In this document: positions 1-13,300 of the stretch, one piece after another
Layout of the letters: each line of letters starts with the position of its first letter
Numbering within the stretch: the stretch's first letter is position 1
Assembly: GCF_000499285.1 (NCBI RefSeq)
Contig: NZ_AWUN01000002.1
Coordinates: forward strand, 248,001 to 312,000
Source: Bifidobacterium sp. 7101
GTDB taxonomy: Bacteria; Actinomycetota; Actinomycetes; Actinomycetales; Bifidobacteriaceae
Length of the DNA: 64,000 nucleotides
Reading direction: 5' to 3'
Made by a program: the position numbers and the translations under genes
The notes under the pieces: generated by a model
The model's database searches: none
What the model saw: the letters and a program-made list of their open reading frames with translations, nothing else
What the model was told of the DNA's origin: nothing

Positions 1-1
1 T

Positions 2-3000
2 GGAGCTGTTGCTCCGACTGCCTCACCATCACCGCTGGCCAGCAACAATCCTTCACCATTCAAGTCCATCCAACTGTTCAACAGCAAAAGGGCGGACAGA
101 TCGTTCAGGGACAGCTCACCGAGAGACAAGTCACCGCAGACCAGGGATTCATCCTCATATACCCTCACCTTCGAGCCCGACGGGGGCTCGCTGGTATCCG
201 GCTCGCCTGCCCTGAGCCAGACAGTAGCCTCAGGTCATCTGGCATCCCCACCTGCTGTCAACAAATCAGGCTACCTGTTTGACGGATGGTTCCTCAAAGG
301 CTCCAACGTCGCTTATGATTTCGGCAAGCCGGTCACCAGCACGCAGTCGCTGACGGCCCATTGGTCATCGGTCAACGATGGTCAGTGGACGACAACCGAC
401 GTCAACGGCGACGACACCGGCGGCTCTGCTATCACCCTTACGCCCCCCAAGCCAAGAGGGGTCAGATTCGCGCAGGTTAGCGCCGGCCACGACCATACAC
501 TGGCCGTAGGCTCGGACGGCCACGTCTACGCCTGGGGAGACAACAGCAAGGGCGAGCTTGGCGACGGCACCACAATCAACAAAAACACGCCGGTGCGGAT
601 CACCGAAAACGACGCCATCAAAGGCAAGACCTTCATATCCGTCAGCGCAGGGACCACTTTCTCCATGGCCTTGGCCTCCGACGGCACCGTCTACACCTGG
701 GGCGACAACAGTCGCGGCGAACTCGGCAACGGGTCCACCACGAATTCTTCAGTACCGGTAAAGGCAAATCTTAATGCCACCATCACCGCCATCAGCGCCG
801 GATACTGGCATGCCATGGCCCTGTCCTCGAGCGGGACGATCTACACATGGGGAGACAACCAATACGGCCAGCTCGGCAACGGGCACACGGGCGTCAACGT
901 CAACTCTTCACCTGCAGCGGTCTCTTCATCCGGCGTCACCTTCACCACCATCAGTGCCGGATACGATTTTCAAACGGCGCTGGACAGCCAAGGACATGCC
1001 TACGCCTGGGGACGCAACCAGGGCGGCCAGCTCAGCATCGGCACCATGGACGGCACCAGCAGTGGTTCCAATGTCTACACTCCATCGCGCATTTACGGCG
1101 ACTCGACCGGCAACCCAGACAGCACTGTCTACACCGACATCGATGCAGGGTACCTGCACGTCCTGGCACTGAGCAATACAGGCAAGGTGTACTACTGGGG
1201 TTATCCCCTGACCAAGGGCAATGACGCCAATGCCGACAGCGTCCACTCCTTCTATCCCAGCCTGGTAAGTTTGCCCACGGAAGCGGCGACGCCTGTTTCA
1301 GCCAGCGCCGGGGACTACTCCTCTGCGGTGGTCGACTCTGCGGGCAGCCTGTATATGTTCGGCAGCAATTCCAGCGGCCAGCTGGGCGACGGCACCACAA
1401 AGCCCAAATCAACTATGACCAAGGTGAGCCTGACAGGCGTCACGGTCACTGCATTCGATGTCTGTCGGCACAGCCTGGCCATTGGTTCGGACGGGCTCCC
1501 CTACAGCTGGGGGGAAGCGAAAAACGGCAAGCTGGGACAAGGCAGCAAGGGACCTCAAAGCGGTTCGCAGACCACGCCTGCAGCGGTCGGCCCGCCCCAG
1601 ATAGACCTGGCCAAGGTGACCTTCGGCAGGACGGATGTAGCCAAGACCGACACCAACAGCCCGATTAGCCGAACTTCAGCAGGCGACGATACCTGGAGTT
1701 CAAATACCCCATGGACGGTCACTACCCCGCACCACACTTACGGAACCACCAAGATCAGGATCAACGACGGTCAATGGTCCATTGGCGGCGCCGCACAGCA
1801 GGGGCAAAGCATCGGCAACTATACATTCACACCCACTGCCCAGAAGATCACCTTTGATTCGGACGGAGGCTCATCAGCCTCGGACCAGTTCGTCACCGCA
1901 GGCAAGCAGGCTTCACCTCCCACCGTGACCAAGGCAGGTTCCCTCTTCGACGGCTGGTTCATCAAGGAGGCAGACGGCAGCTCCAATGTGGCCTACGACT
2001 TCAGCAGTCCTGTCACCGAGCCACTGAATCTGAAAGCGCATTGGTCTTCGTCAGATATGAAATGGAAGACCTCGGATGCCCTCCATGGCGACGACACCGG
2101 GGGCTCCAAAATCACCCTGACTCCTCCCAAGCCCAGAGCAGTGAGGTTTGCCCAGGCCAGCGCCGGGCGCTACCACACCCTGGCTGTGGGTTCTGACGGA
2201 CACGTCTACGCCTGGGGAAATCAGGCCAGCGGCGGACTGGGGAACAGCAAAGACTCAGGCACGGCGGCCACACCAGTACGGATCACCGAAAATGATGCCA
2301 TAAAAGGAAAAATCTTCATAGCCGTCAGCGCCGGCGACGCTTATTCCATGGCCCTGGCCTCGGACGGCACCGTCTATACCTGGGGCAGCAACGGCAAGGG
2401 ACAACTCGGCAACGGCACTACCGATAATTCCAACGAACCAGTAAAGGCACAGACAGGCGATGCCAAAATCACCGCAATCAGCGCGGGACGGGCATACGCC
2501 ATGGCCCTGGCCTCGGACGGCACGGTCTACACCTGGGGCGACAACACTCAAGGCCAGCTCGGCAACGGCAGCTCAGACAAAGACAGCCCTACCCCTACCA
2601 AGGTCACGGCGTTGTCCAACATAACAGCCATCAGCGCAGGATTTACCTCGGGTACGGCCCTGGACAGTCAAGGCCATGTCTGGACTTGGGGCGAAAACAC
2701 CAAGGGGCAGCTCGGCAACGGCGCCTCTAATGGCAGTCCGACTCCGACACGTGTCCAAGACCTAGGCACCGGACAGCCTGATACCCGGTTCTATATCGCC
2801 ATCAGCGCGGGCTACCAGCACGTGTTGGCACTGGATACGGATCATGACCTCTACGGATGGGGTTCCGGCACCGCCATCGGCTCCACTACAGATACCAACG
2901 TCAGCACGAGAGGATCCACCGCGATCAGTTTCGGAAACGAGCCCGTCAACATCACCGCCATCAGCGCAGGCGATGATGGATCGGAAGCCATAGACGACAG

Positions 3001-5299
3001 CGGAAGGATCTATACCTGGGGCAAGGAGGGTTACGGCCAGCTGGGCAACGGCGTGAACGACAATACGGCATGGCAGACCAATCCGAAAGCCATCACCCTG
3101 GCCCAATCGGTAAAGGCTTCCGCAGTGTCCACCTCCAGCCATCACCAGACGGCCATCGGGTCTGACGGATTGCTCTACACCTGGGGATACAGCTACTACA
3201 ACCAACTCGGACGAACCGGAGCGACCTCAGTGCCCGGCACCACACAGTCGCCGCAGATCACCCTGATTAAGGTCATCTTCGGCACCATGGCCAGCAGCAC
3301 CAAGCCGGCCACAAACCTGACCCAGACAGGCAAAGACACCTGGGATGCAAACCAGGATTGGACCTTCGTCACGCCCGCGTACCCGTACGGCCCCTCCAGT
3401 TTCACCATCACATGGACTATTGCCGACGATACCGGAGACTCGAGGCAGACACAGCAATTCGACTACACCTTCGATCGGACCAAGAAACGCATAACGCTTG
3501 ACCCTGAGGGAGGTACTGGAGCCGCATGGACAAGCAAGGACATCGAGGAAGGCGAATTGGTACCCCGACAGACCGTGGCCAAGACGGGCTTCCTGTTCGA
3601 CGGGTGGTTCGTCAAAGCGGCTGACGGCAGTTCAAATGTTGCCTACGACTTCGGCAAGCCGGTAACGGACCCGTTGACCCTGGTCGCGCACTGGACGCTT
3701 TCGTCGACTCAAATGACCGTCGACCCAACCGTCAGTCCGTCCACTGGCGGATACCAGGTCACCATCACTCCGCCCTCGCAGCGCGGCATCCGCTTCGCCC
3801 AGGTCAGCACAGGCAAAAACCATACCCTGGCTGTCGGCAGTGACGGCAATGCCTACGCCTGGGGAAACAACAGCACGGGACAGCTCGGTAACGGCAGCAA
3901 GGACAGCAGCAAGACGCCCATCCAAGTGAAGAAGCCATCCGGCGCAGGTACAGACTTCGCCTACATCCAGGTAAGCGCAGGATATGGATTCTCGTTGGCC
4001 CTCGGCAGTGACGGCAATGCCTACGCCTGGGGAGACAACGGCAGGGGGCAGCTCGGCAAGGGCACCGCAGGCGGCACCAACACGACGCCCGTCCAAGTGA
4101 AGAAGCCATCCGACGCAGGTACTGACTTTGCCTACACCCAGGTAAGTGCAGGAGGCTATCATTCCCTGGCCATCGGCAAGGATCATCAGGTCTACGCCTG
4201 GGGAGACAGGAGCAACGGCGGACAGGTGGGCGACGGCAACACGAGCGGGAACGCCCCTGCTCCTGTAGCTGTCAACGCAAGCGCCACCAGTCCTGGGTTC
4301 CAGGCAAGACAGGTCAGTGCGGGATATCAGCACTCTCTGATCATCGGCATAAGCGGGCAAACCTACGCCTGGGGATACGGCGACAGCGGTAGACTGGGCA
4401 ACAATGCCAAATCCTCACAGGCCACTCCTGTGTCGGTATCGTCACCCGTGCAATACGAGGACGGATCGATAGGATTCTTCGCCACTCAGGTCAGCGCAGG
4501 AGGCTCGCACTCCCTGGCCATTGGCAGAGACGGCAAAGCCTACGCCTGGGGTGCGAATACCGATGGGCGACTGGGCACCGGAGACACCAATGATGCAGCA
4601 ATACCAACCCTGGTGGCTGATCCTGACGGAGGCAGCGATGGATTCAAACCCACCGAGATCAGCGCCGGTGGATGGTTCTGCGCGGGAATCAACGACAAAG
4701 GGAAGATATACACCTGGGGAAACAATGGTCAAAACGCCCTGGGCAATGTCTCCATCTCAGGATCCATCAGCGCATCCCCCGTTTTGGTGAGCAAGGACGG
4801 CAGCAGCATACAGATCAGTGCAGGCGAGCGCCAAGTCCTGGCCATCGACTCCGACGGCATGGCCTACGGTTGGGGCGACAACAGCGGCAGACAGCTAGGC
4901 ACCAATTTGGACAGCACTTCCGTCAAAGCAGCAACTTTGGTCTGCCCGCCGCAATTGACCATCAGCTCAGTCACCGTCGGCACGGATCCGCATACTGCAT
5001 CAGTTCTTGAACTGACCCGGAGCGGCACAGCCGACGCATGGGGATCATGGAATACCTGGACCTTCTATACCCCAGCCTTCAAGGCAGGACGGACAACAGT
5101 CAATATCACCTGGAATGTGGGCCAAGGCAACTCTCAGACTGAGAGCCTTCCCTTTACCTACAGGGATATTCTGCCCCTGACCGGCAGCCAGGGTCTGCTC
5201 GTCATACTGCTTGTAGGACTTTTCGTGACGGTGACGGTCCTGGCGGCGAGGCAACATTACCTGGAAACAGCCCATCAGACTCTAGCCAGCACTCACTGA
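2..5299 (+). CDS. RCC1-repeat / InlB B-repeat LPXTG surface protein, 5' partial
   Basis: The reading frame is open from the left edge, so the start and signal peptide lie outside; 1765 residues are visible. A Ser/Pro-rich linker (nt 2-155) is followed by three modules. Each begins with an InlB/Listeria-Bacteroides B-repeat (motifs LFDGWF, AYDF.PVT, AHW; nt about 158-364, 1846-2044, 3484-3692). Next come a GG..ITLTPP strand, seven RCC1 blades of the form ISAG..H.LA...DG.VYAWG.N..GQLG (about 467-1560, 2147-3210, 3794-4910), and an Ig-like tail. The C-terminus has LPLTG (5171-5185), a hydrophobic stretch and an AARQH tail, so a sortase should link it to peptidoglycan. The role is inferred to be adhesion or ligand binding at the cell surface; no enzyme motif is seen. 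Modules A and B share nearly identical blade-1/2 linkers ([11 protein letters not shown]), a sign of internal duplication. It is the first of three paralogs. Confidence 0.9.
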   Translation, partial: GAVAPTASPSPLASNNPSPFKSIQLFNSKRADRSFRDSSPRDKSPQTRDSSSYTLTFEPDGGSLVSGSPALSQTVASGHLASPPAVNKSGYLFDGWFLKGSNVAYDFGKPVTSTQSLTAHWSSVNDGQWTTTDVNGDDTGGSAITLTPPKPRGVRFAQVSAGHDHTLAVGSDGHVYAWGDNSKGELGDGTTINKNTPVRITENDAIKGKTFISVSAGTTFSMALASDGTVYTWGDNSRGELGNGSTTNSSVPVKANLNATITAISAGYWHAMALSSSGTIYTWGDNQYGQLGNGHTGVNVNSSPAAVSSSGVTFTTISAGYDFQTALDSQGHAYAWGRNQGGQLSIGTMDGTSSGSNVYTPSRIYGDSTGNPDSTVYTDIDAGYLHVLALSNTGKVYYWGYPLTKGNDANADSVHSFYPSLVSLPTEAATPVSASAGDYSSAVVDSAGSLYMFGSNSSGQLGDGTTKPKSTMTKVSLTGVTVTAFDVCRHSLAIGSDGLPYSWGEAKNGKLGQGSKGPQSGSQTTPAAVGPPQIDLAKVTFGRTDVAKTDTNSPISRTSAGDDTWSSNTPWTVTTPHHTYGTTKIRINDGQWSIGGAAQQGQSIGNYTFTPTAQKITFDSDGGSSASDQFVTAGKQASPPTVTKAGSLFDGWFIKEADGSSNVAYDFSSPVTEPLNLKAHWSSSDMKWKTSDALHGDDTGGSKITLTPPKPRAVRFAQASAGRYHTLAVGSDGHVYAWGNQASGGLGNSKDSGTAATPVRITENDAIKGKIFIAVSAGDAYSMALASDGTVYTWGSNGKGQLGNGTTDNSNEPVKAQTGDAKITAISAGRAYAMALASDGTVYTWGDNTQGQLGNGSSDKDSPTPTKVTALSNITAISAGFTSGTALDSQGHVWTWGENTKGQLGNGASNGSPTPTRVQDLGTGQPDTRFYIAISAGYQHVLALDTDHDLYGWGSGTAIGSTTDTNVSTRGSTAISFGNEPVNITAISAGDDGSEAIDDSGRIYTWGKEGYGQLGNGVNDNTAWQTNPKAITLAQSVKASAVSTSSHHQTAIGSDGLLYTWGYSYYNQLGRTGATSVPGTTQSPQITLIKVIFGTMASSTKPATNLTQTGKDTWDANQDWTFVTPAYPYGPSSFTITWTIADDTGDSRQTQQFDYTFDRTKKRITLDPEGGTGAAWTSKDIEEGELVPRQTVAKTGFLFDGWFVKAADGSSNVAYDFGKPVTDPLTLVAHWTLSSTQMTVDPTVSPSTGGYQVTITPPSQRGIRFAQVSTGKNHTLAVGSDGNAYAWGNNSTGQLGNGSKDSSKTPIQVKKPSGAGTDFAYIQVSAGYGFSLALGSDGNAYAWGDNGRGQLGKGTAGGTNTTPVQVKKPSDAGTDFAYTQVSAGGYHSLAIGKDHQVYAWGDRSNGGQVGDGNTSGNAPAPVAVNASATSPGFQARQVSAGYQHSLIIGISGQTYAWGYGDSGRLGNNAKSSQATPVSVSSPVQYEDGSIGFFATQVSAGGSHSLAIGRDGKAYAWGANTDGRLGTGDTNDAAIPTLVADPDGGSDGFKPTEISAGGWFCAGINDKGKIYTWGNNGQNALGNVSISGSISASPVLVSKDGSSIQISAGERQVLAIDSDGMAYGWGDNSGRQLGTNLDSTSVKAATLVCPPQLTISSVTVGTDPHTASVLELTRSGTADAWGSWNTWTFYTPAFKAGRTTVNITWNVGQGNSQTESLPFTYRDILPLTGSQGLLVILLVGLFVTVTVLAARQHYLETAHQTLASTH

Positions 5300-5306
5300 T
5301 ACCTCA

Positions 5307-5344
5307 TGGCCGATGGCATAGGAGTTAACCCGTGCCGTCGGCCA
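5307..5344 (+). terminator. Hairpin after first RCC1 gene
   Basis: A 12-bp imperfect stem (TGGCCGATGGCA with TGCCGTCGGCCA, one T/G pair) lies 8 bases after the stop codon of the first surface-protein gene. A short T-rich stretch (GGTTTTCTTGT) follows about 10 bases downstream, so it probably acts as a rho-independent terminator of moderate strength. Confidence 0.5.
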
Positions 5345-5466
5345 CAAGAGCAGGTTTTCTTGTAGCTTCGTACTTAAAAAGCTCTTTACAATGATGACCG
5401 CCAAACAGTATCCTTCCTGATCGCCATTTACCCCTTTGAGGTGACAGACGGCCAGCTAGAGCCTAA

Positions 5467-5496
5467 TTGATATAAGCGCAGGTGCTCTGCTAAACT
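5467..5496 (+). promoter_or_regulatory. Putative promoter of phase-variable RCC1 gene
   Basis: TTGATA (5467-5472) and TAAACT (5491-5496) are separated by 18 bases in an AT-rich patch. They sit about 90 bases upstream of the ATG at 5584, which has a very strong ribosome-binding site (GGAGGAGG, 5571-5578). The intact promoter and binding site argue that the gene downstream is live and not a decaying relic. Confidence 0.45.
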
Positions 5497-5583
5497 ATTT
5501 AATGTAATGCCTGTTTTGCAGGCGGCACATTTTCAGCTCCGATCGGGGATTTCGGGCTGGTCTGTGCTTTGGAGGAGGAACTC

Positions 5584-8500
5584 ATGGGGAAGCAACAGCT
5601 TATTCGCGGCGTTTTCACGGTATTGACCACGCTCGGCCTGTGCGCTGTTACTGGTTTGACCTGCGCTAACGCGGCTCAGGATTTTGCTCCCGCTTCCCAA
5701 GAACAAAGTTCATATGAGAATCGAGGGGGGGGGGGGGTCGGAAGTTAAATATACCTTATTATCCTAATAATATTGAAGCAGGAACTAACGATAAAACCCC
5801 CCATTCATCCTCGGCATCATCCCCTATCCCCTCACCATCTTCCTCGCCGCTGAACTCGTATTCGCCGTTTCCATCATCCCCGACTCTATCGTCTCCCTCG
5901 CCTCTGAGTATCCAATCTGCTCCAGTTCCGCAAATCGAATCCAGCTACCAAGTATCGTTCAATCCGGCAGGCGGATTGCCTACTCCGGAAACGCAAAATC
6001 TACAAAGCGGGCAAAATGCCCAACGACCTGCTGACCCCACCCGTCAGGGCTTCTCCTTCGATGGCTGGTTCAATGGCGATGTTGCCTATGACTTCAGCCA
6101 GCCTGTGACATCAAATCTAGCTCTAACAGCTCATTGGACGCCAGTCAAGGGCATCTGGAGCATGAATCCAGACCACGGGAGCACCCAGGGAGGCACCGAG
6201 GTGACCCTGACGCCTCCTCAGCCTCGAGGCATACGCTTCACCCAGATCAGCGCAGGAGCTTACCACAACCTGGCCTTGGCATCCGACGGAAGCACCTGGT
6301 CCTGGGGACTCAACGGCTCCGGACAACTGGGCAACGGCCAACACGCTACTGGAAATAAGAACATAAGCTATACGGACAATAGCGCCAGTAAGGCAACGCC
6401 TGTCAAGATCCAGTCACCAGCCAATATACGTTTTACGAAAGTCTCCGCCGGCTTCTACCACTCCCTGGCCTTGGACAACGACGGTAACGCCTGGGCCTGG
6501 GGACTGAACGGAACAGGACAGCTGGGTATCGGCGTTGATCCCGGAACAAGCACCACTAGCAATTTCAACAATACCGCAGACAAGGATCAGCCCACCAAGG
6601 TAGTCATGCCAACTGGAGTTCACTTCACCAAGATCAGCGCCGGAGGGGTAGAATCGCTGGCCCTGGACGATCATGGCAGAGTCTGGGCCTGGGGACTCAA
6701 CAATGCCGGGCAACTGGGAACAGGGACGGGAGATAAGAGCAATCCGGTACAAAACAAACCTGTTCAGATACGGATTCCCGACGACTCCCGAATAACTGCC
6801 ATCAGCACCGGTTGGTTCCATTCCCTGGCCTTGGACGAACAGGGCAGGGTCTGGGCCTGGGGACTGAATGGATCAGGCCAAATCGGCAACGGAAAGAATG
6901 GCACCAGCTATATGGATGGGAGCGTCAACGCCCCCACTCCCACCCTTTCGCAGTTACCGAATACAGTCGTCATAAAACAGATTAGTGCCGGAGCCTACCA
7001 TTCCCTAGCAATCGACAACACAGGACAGGCTTGGGCCTGGGGATTGAATAGTTCAGGCGCACTAGGCAACGGCGCTAAGGGCAGCAAAGGAATCTGGGAT
7101 GCGGAAAGCACAAGTGCGGATACAAACAAACCAGTTCAAGTTCAGGTACCAGGCGGCACCAAGTTCATGCAAATCAACGCCACCGCTTACCACACCACAG
7201 CCATTGACGAGGCAGGTCAAGCCTGGGCCTGGGGACTCAATGGCTCTGGCCAACTAGGCAACGGACAAAGCGGGAGCAACTATATCGACAATTCAGTCAG
7301 CGTCGCCAAGCCGAACAAGGTGGAGATGCCCAATAACATCCATGCCGTCCAGATATGTGCTGGATACTCACACTCTATTGCTCTTGGCAGCGATGGGCAG
7401 ACATACTCATGGGGGTACAATGCCTCTGGCCAATTAGGCAATGGAAATACGATTCAAGGCGGGATCTGGGATGATACCAGCGAGGAAGAGGACACTTCCC
7501 ATCCAAATCCAGTGCTCTTCCCGGAACCAGCACGTATCACCGGCGCCAAATTTGACGGGATACCCAGTACGACCATCCCATCCAGGCAAGCCAATGGGAC
7601 GTGGAAGATAACATCACCTGCCCACCCCGAGGGACTGGTGAAGCTGGATGTTGACTGGAGTATGGAGGGAACCCGCCCAACCGAGCAATTCGATTATCGC
7701 TACCTCTCTGCCACCAAGCACAAGGTCACCTTCATGACCAGCGAAGATTCATCCGCACCTCCATCCCAGTGGGTTGACGATGGCGGGCAGGCTGTTCGCC
7801 CTGTTTCCGATCCCGTCCGAGCAGGCTGGTTGTTTGACGGATGGTTTTTAAATGAGGTCGCATACAATTTCGCTGATCCTGTGGTCAGAGATATGACCTT
7901 GGCCGCGCATTGGACTAAGGGGGATGGATCGTGGAGCACAGATCGCAAGCAAGGGGCAACAACTGGCGGTGACAATGTGATCTTGACACCTCCGGCTGCC
8001 CGAGGTATCAAGTTCAGCCAGGTCAGTGGTGGTGATGCCTTCTCCTTGGCCCTCGGCAGCGATGGAGCCTTGTATTCGTGGGGATCGAATGCTAAGGGCC
8101 AACTTGGGATCGGCAGTGCTGGTTCAAAAGACAATTCCGCATTAAGAGACACGCCTACCAGAGTCGCAGCACCCCAGGGGGCACGTTTCATCGCCGTCAG
8201 CGCGGGAGGTTTGCATGCTCTGGCCTTGGACAGTTCTGGACAAGCCTGGGCTTGGGGCATGGACGGTTCGGGGCAGCTAGGGGATGGCCGAAACGGCTCG
8301 GGTACCACAGATGATTCCGTCAACAGTACCGCTCCTGTAAAAGTCCAGATGCCAACGGGTGTCCGATTCACACGAATTGCCGCTGGCTACTATCACTCCC
8401 TGGCCTTGGATGAACAGGGCGGGGTCTGGGCCTGGGGACTGGATGGTGCAGGTCAGCTAGGCGATGGACATCTGGGATCGGACCGAGATGACAATACGGT

Positions 8501-9584
8501 CATTGCCAAGGCCCCAACTAAGGTGAAGTCACCCACCGGAGTCAAATTCACGCAAATCGCTTCTGGAGCATACCACTCACTGGCATTGGATGACACTGGC
8601 AAGGTCTGGGCCTGGGGACTCAACGGAACGGGACAGTTGGGCAATGGCGAGAATGCCGGTGCTGTTGGTCTTAACTCAAAAAGCAAGAGCCTGCCGACAC
8701 GCGTTTCAATGGATGGGAACACCCGAATCACCCAGCTTGCCGCAGGAGCCTACCACTCACTGGCCTTGGACAACACAGGACAGGTCTGGGCCTGGGGACT
8801 CAATAGCTCAGGCCAGCTGGGTATGGGCACGAGCGCTTCCTCCATATGGGACTATACCAAGGCAAGCTTGAGCAAACCCACAGCGGTCAAGCTGCCTTCC
8901 GATGTCACCGCAACCCGCATTGCATCTGGCTACTATCATTCCACGCTCGAAGGCACCGACGGGAAGTGGTACACCTGGGGACTGGACGCGTCAGGCCAAT
9001 TAGGCGATGGGAGAAACAGCACCTCGTGGCGGGCTAACGATGTCATTACTACCAGCCCGTCATCTCCTCAGACTCTCGCCGGACACGCATTTAACAGACT
9101 GGAAGCAGGCGGATACCACACCGTGGGGATCGGCGAAGATGGCGAGCTGTACGCTTGGGGACAGAACAGCTCCGGTCAACTCGGCAACAAAAAGCATGGC
9201 GACCCATCTGTATGGGACGACCCTTCCACCTATATGAATACCCCCGTAAAGGCTATCTTCCCTGGCGAGCCCAAAGCTGAAAGCGTCACTTTCGGACAGA
9301 CCCCCAGCCCAGGCACTCCGACTGATCTTCACAATGGCACCTGGCTGGTCACCACTCCCTGGCACGCACCTGAGGAAGTCACCGTCACCATTGCGTGGAG
9401 CCTGAACGGTTCCGCGGAACCGGACGACACCACTAACACTTACAAATACATACAGTTAGGGGTTCTTCCCCTGACCGGGCAGCAAGGCATCATGACCGCC
9501 CTTCTAGTCGGACTCATACTTGCTAGCAGCGGACTGGCCGCCAGACGACATCGCATGAGCCAAAAAGTCCACGGTATCATGTGA
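5584..9584 (+). CDS. Phase-variable RCC1/B-repeat LPXTG surface protein (out of frame at a 13-G tract here)
   Basis: The ATG at 5584 follows GGAGGAGG and encodes a clear signal peptide (MGKQQLIRGVFTVL, then a hydrophobic core, cleavage near ANA-AQ). The frame enters a run of 13 G and stops at TAA 5746-5748 after 54 codons. The rest of the protein is open in another frame from just after the tract to 9584; one extra G (14) or two fewer (11) would join them into 1333 residues. After a Ser/Pro-rich linker come two modules: B-repeats (about 5950-6137 and 7720-7915), each followed by a GG..VTLTPP or GG..VILTPP strand, seven RCC1 blades (about 6235-7440 and 8009-9190) and a TIG-like tail. LPLTG (9465-9479), a membrane segment and an AARRHR tail end it. 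The body has no disabling mutation, so a reversible slipped-strand switch is more likely than a pseudogene. Function is inferred as surface binding. Confidence 0.85.
5725..5737 (+). repeat. Poly-G tract (13 G), probable phase-variation switch
   Basis: Thirteen consecutive G residues directly follow codon 47 of the signal-peptide reading frame. With 13 the frame ends nine bases after the tract; with 11 or 14 it continues into the large RCC1 protein. Long mononucleotide runs of this kind are known slipped-strand sites, and poly-G tracts have been reported to control bifidobacterial pilus genes. Confidence 0.9.
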
Positions 9585-9656
9585 ACCTGAAGCCGTCCCA
9601 CTACCATTCTTGACACGAGTAAGGAAAGTCGGGAGCACACTCAACAATCCCGACAC

Positions 9657-9697
9657 GGGGTGGTCCCGCCAACCCCCAAGTACAACGGGACCACCCC
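9657..9697 (+). terminator. Hairpin between RCC1 gene 2 and chorismate mutase
   Basis: A perfect 12-bp stem (GGGGTGGTCCCG / CGGGACCACCCC) with a 17-base loop lies 72 bases after the stop of the second surface-protein gene. That gene converges with the chorismate mutase gene, so the hairpin may serve both, although no clear T-run follows. Confidence 0.55.
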
Positions 9698-9845
9698 ATT
9701 ACTCCACTATGAGTAATGCCAAATCCCTCCTAAGCTTCATAATTCCACAGACAGCAAGGGCAAGCTTGCCACCTTTATCCCTATCGGCCAAGAAGCTCGG
9801 GCGCTGACCATTTCGCAGAGCCGGAGGTTGTGCATTTAAATCGCC

Positions 9846-10202
9846 TCAGCGTGAGTTGGCCTGGCTGGCCAGCCGTTCGTGCTCCCGCTTGGCGGCATCG
9901 GCCACCAGATGCAGATAGGCCTCAGCTAGCTCAGGATCCAGCCCATAATCATCAGCCTTGTCTCGCAAGACAGCTATTTGTGCACTCTCCCGGTGCATAT
10001 CCGCCGAGGCGAATCCTGCCTGGGCCTTAAGCAGACCGATGCGGTGGGTCACCCGGAACCGTTCAGCCATCATGGCGACTATGGCGGCATCAATGGTGTC
10101 CACATCTGCACGCAGCTCCTCCACCTGGCGGGCGGCCTGGGATTGTGGACCCCCGCTCTGCGCCTGGTCATCGATCACTGTTTCCATCTTTGCATCGCTC
10201 AT
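9846..10202 (-). CDS. Chorismate mutase (AroQ type)
   Basis: This 118-residue protein should convert chorismate to prephenate in the cytoplasm, the entry step to phenylalanine and tyrosine. After a short Gln-rich lead, an all-helical AroQ-type domain starts at VEELRADVDTIDAAIVAMMAERF, with the helix-1 Arg and the RIGLLKAQAG segment (Arg and Lys that bind chorismate in the family). It continues through ...RESAQIAVLRDKADDYGLDPELAEAYLHLV. Length fits stand-alone monofunctional enzymes. It sits alone on the minus strand between two surface-protein genes, converging with one and diverging from the other, so it looks like an older chromosomal gene around which the paralogs are arranged. Confidence 0.88.
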   Translation of the reverse strand: MSDAKMETVIDDQAQSGGPQSQAARQVEELRADVDTIDAAIVAMMAERFRVTHRIGLLKAQAGFASADMHRESAQIAVLRDKADDYGLDPELAEAYLHLVADAAKREHERLASQANSR

Positions 10203-10365
10203 AAAATACCAGTCTAATCAAGCGCCCTAAGCGACTATGCCGGGCTCCTCTCCATCTTGACATTGGTGTTATTGTATTGGATGGGATTATTGACTCTTGG
10301 GGAGAGTTTCGTTCGTCTACACCTGCCTATACAAGTGCCGGACGCATGGGGGAGGATGCCTTCAC

Positions 10366-13300
10366 ATGAAGATGGTACGTAGTCGTCGCGTCACACTGCT
10401 CGTCAGCCTATGCTGCGTCTTAGTCGCCTGCAGCATGCTCGGCCTGCAATTCGGTCAAGCAGCGCCGGAAGCCAATGAGACCGCAGTCGCAACTCAGGGA
10501 AATGGAGCAATTGGTACTGGAACCAATACTCCCGGACAGATTCCCTCGGTTTCCCCCGGTCCGTCATCATCACCGTCGGGCATGCCCACCCTGTCCAATG
10601 GCTCTGGTGCCGTGGCAACAGGAAAATCAGCGCCTGCCGCCAGCACATCGCCCACCTCGCCGTCCTCGCCGTCGCCCGGCGCCACTGGTTCTTCGGATCC
10701 GACCCCGACTGCCGCATCCCCGTCGAATACCACCAGCCACACAGTCACTTTCGACTACAACATGCAGTCTGCAACTCCGACAACTTCGACTGTGGCTGAT
10801 GGCGCCCAGGTTGCGCGCCCTAGTCCTGACCCCACCCGCCGAGGATTCGTTCTCGAAGGATGGTTCGCAGGAAAGGTAGCCTACGACTTCTCCGCTCCTG
10901 TACACGCGGACCTGACCCTGAAAGCCAAGTGGGCCCGCGCCGACCAGACCTGGACCATGCAGCCACAGGAGGGCCCCGAATCAGGAGGTACCGGGGTGAC
11001 CCTTACCCCACCCCCGCCCTCCGGTGTCCGTTTCAGCCAGGTCAGTGCAGGCATCCGGTTCTCCCTGGCTTTGGGATCGGATGGCAATGTCTACGCCTGG
11101 GGCTTTAACCGTGCTGGTCAGCTGGGCGATGGCACTATTGTCGACCGGTCAACGCCCATAAGGGTGCCCCGGCCCGAAGAAGTCCGCAATGACAAGGATT
11201 TTCGGTTTGTCAGCGTCAACGCTGGGCAATTCTTCAGCATGGCCCTGGACAACCATGGCACCCTCTGGTCCTGGGGTTACAACTATCTGAAGACCTTGGG
11301 CAACCCCAATGTGGCCGACAGTGGCATGCATAACTACTCGGAATACCCGGTCAAGGTGATGCTGCCTGAAGGGGCACCAGCTGGATTCACCTACAAGGCC
11401 GTCAACGGCAATTACACCCACATCTTGGCCATAGGATCGGATGGCAACGTCTACGCCTGGGGCACCTGCGGCGACGGAGAGAGCGGCAGAGATGACTGCA
11501 CCGGCATATGCGACTACAGACCCAACCTCATCAAGGGATTCGACCAAAACCATAAAATCATAGCTGTGCAGACCGGATTGGACTACTCAACCGCTCTGGA
11601 CGACGCTGGCACGGTATGGTCATGGGGAAGCAATCTTTTCCACCAGTTGGACCCATCCGCCGGTGCGGCCGTTGGCAACTATAAGCCAATCAAGATCCAC
11701 GGCCTTGACAAGGTCCATGTGGTGGCCATCGCAGACGGCTTCGAGAACACCCTGGCCCTGGATGACCAGGGAAGGGTCTGGACCTGGGGAATGAACGAAA
11801 CCGGCCAGATCGGCAACGGGTCAAGCGCCAGCAAGACCGACGTGTTCAAAGACCCGGTTCAGGTCAGCTTCCCGCAGGGGACCAGAATCACCGCCATCAC
11901 TGGCGGCGGCAATTACCATCTCAGCCATGCCATGGCTCTGGATTCCAATGGCGATATCTGGACCTGGGGCGACAACAGCTACGGACAAATGGGCGACGGT
12001 AAGACCCCTGCAGCAGACAGCCCCCAGACCACTCCGGAACGTTTGGAGGATCCGAAGCTTGCCGGTCGACACTGGATCAGCATCGACGCTGGCGAGGAGT
12101 ATAACCTGGCTATCTGCGACGACGGCCAGACCTACAGCTGGGGGAGAGACACCCAGGGTCAGCTGGGTCAGGGCACCAGCGGCGATACCGGCCATAATCG
12201 GCCCTCCGCGGTCGCCTTCCCCTGGCCGGCAAAATTGACAGGACTCCAATTCGACACCACGGATATCACCACCGGAATGAAGGCACAAAAGAACGGGACC
12301 TGGACGGCCACCACCCCACCACACGCCCCAGGGCTGGTGGATGTGACCCTGACATGGACCTTGAACGACCAAGAACAGACCCAGGTCCACCTGCCTTTCC
12401 GTTACCTGTCGGGCGGGGTGACTGTAACCTTCCAATCGGAGAGCGATTCACCAGCGCCACCCAGCCAGAGTCTGGAAGCGGGAGAGCGGGCAGTCCGCCC
12501 CAGTGCTGACCCGACCAAGGTCGGCTATCGCTTCGATGGCTGGTTCCTAGGCAAGACCGCCTACGACTTCTCCAAGCCAGTCACCAGTTCCATGACGCTC
12601 AAGGCCCACTGGAGCCCTGAGAGTCAGAACTGGACCATGACACCAGACCATGGAACCGAGATGGGCGGAACAAAGATCACCCTGACACCGCCAGCCCTGC
12701 GAGGCATTCGCTTCAGTCAGGTCAGTGCCGGTTCCCACTGGTCCCTGGCCCTGGGATCCGATGGGATGGCTTACGCCTGGGGCAAGAACAACAACGGCCA
12801 GCTGGGCAACGCGAACATTCCCAAGGGCAACGCCAGCACCATGCCGGTCCGAGTGGATATGCCCGAGAATGCGGAAACCGACTTCGTCTTCACCCAGGTC
12901 AGCGCAGGCGGTGACTATGGCCTGGCCCTAGGCTCCGATGGGAAGGTCTACGCCTGGGGCAACAACGATGTCGGCCAGCTGGGTGACTCCACCTTGGACG
13001 CCCAAAGCAGGCCCCACCTGGTACCCGGCCTGCCGGCCAAGATCCAGTCCATCAGCGCCGGCGGCGGGCATGCCCTGGCCTTGGATTCCCAGGGACGAGT
13101 CTGGTCCTGGGGCGCCAACCAATACGGTCAGCTGGGCTTGGATAACGCCGGCGGCGATGCCGTCTCACCAGACGGGCGAACCAGCCCTGCCATGGTGACC
13201 GGAATTCCGACGACCACAACGGCAATCAGCGCCGGAAGCCGGTATTCACTAGCCATGACCGTGGATGGACAAGTCTACGCCTGGGGCAGCAATGATTCCG

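Noticed and set aside
6235-9190. CRISPR-like or tandem DNA repeat
   Set aside because: The periodic sequence is a coding repeat (RCC1 blades) with diverged DNA and no constant spacers.
5976-9584. TTG at 5976 as the true start of the second surface protein
   Set aside because: It lies inside the first B-repeat, has no ribosome site, and leaves no signal peptide although the protein ends with LPXTG. The upstream signal peptide plus G-run explains it better.
10366-10480. Lipoprotein signal (LVAC) in the third surface protein
   Set aside because: A lipobox-like LVAC is present, but the LPXTG end and the family pattern point to signal peptidase I and sortase. Double anchoring is unlikely, though not excluded.
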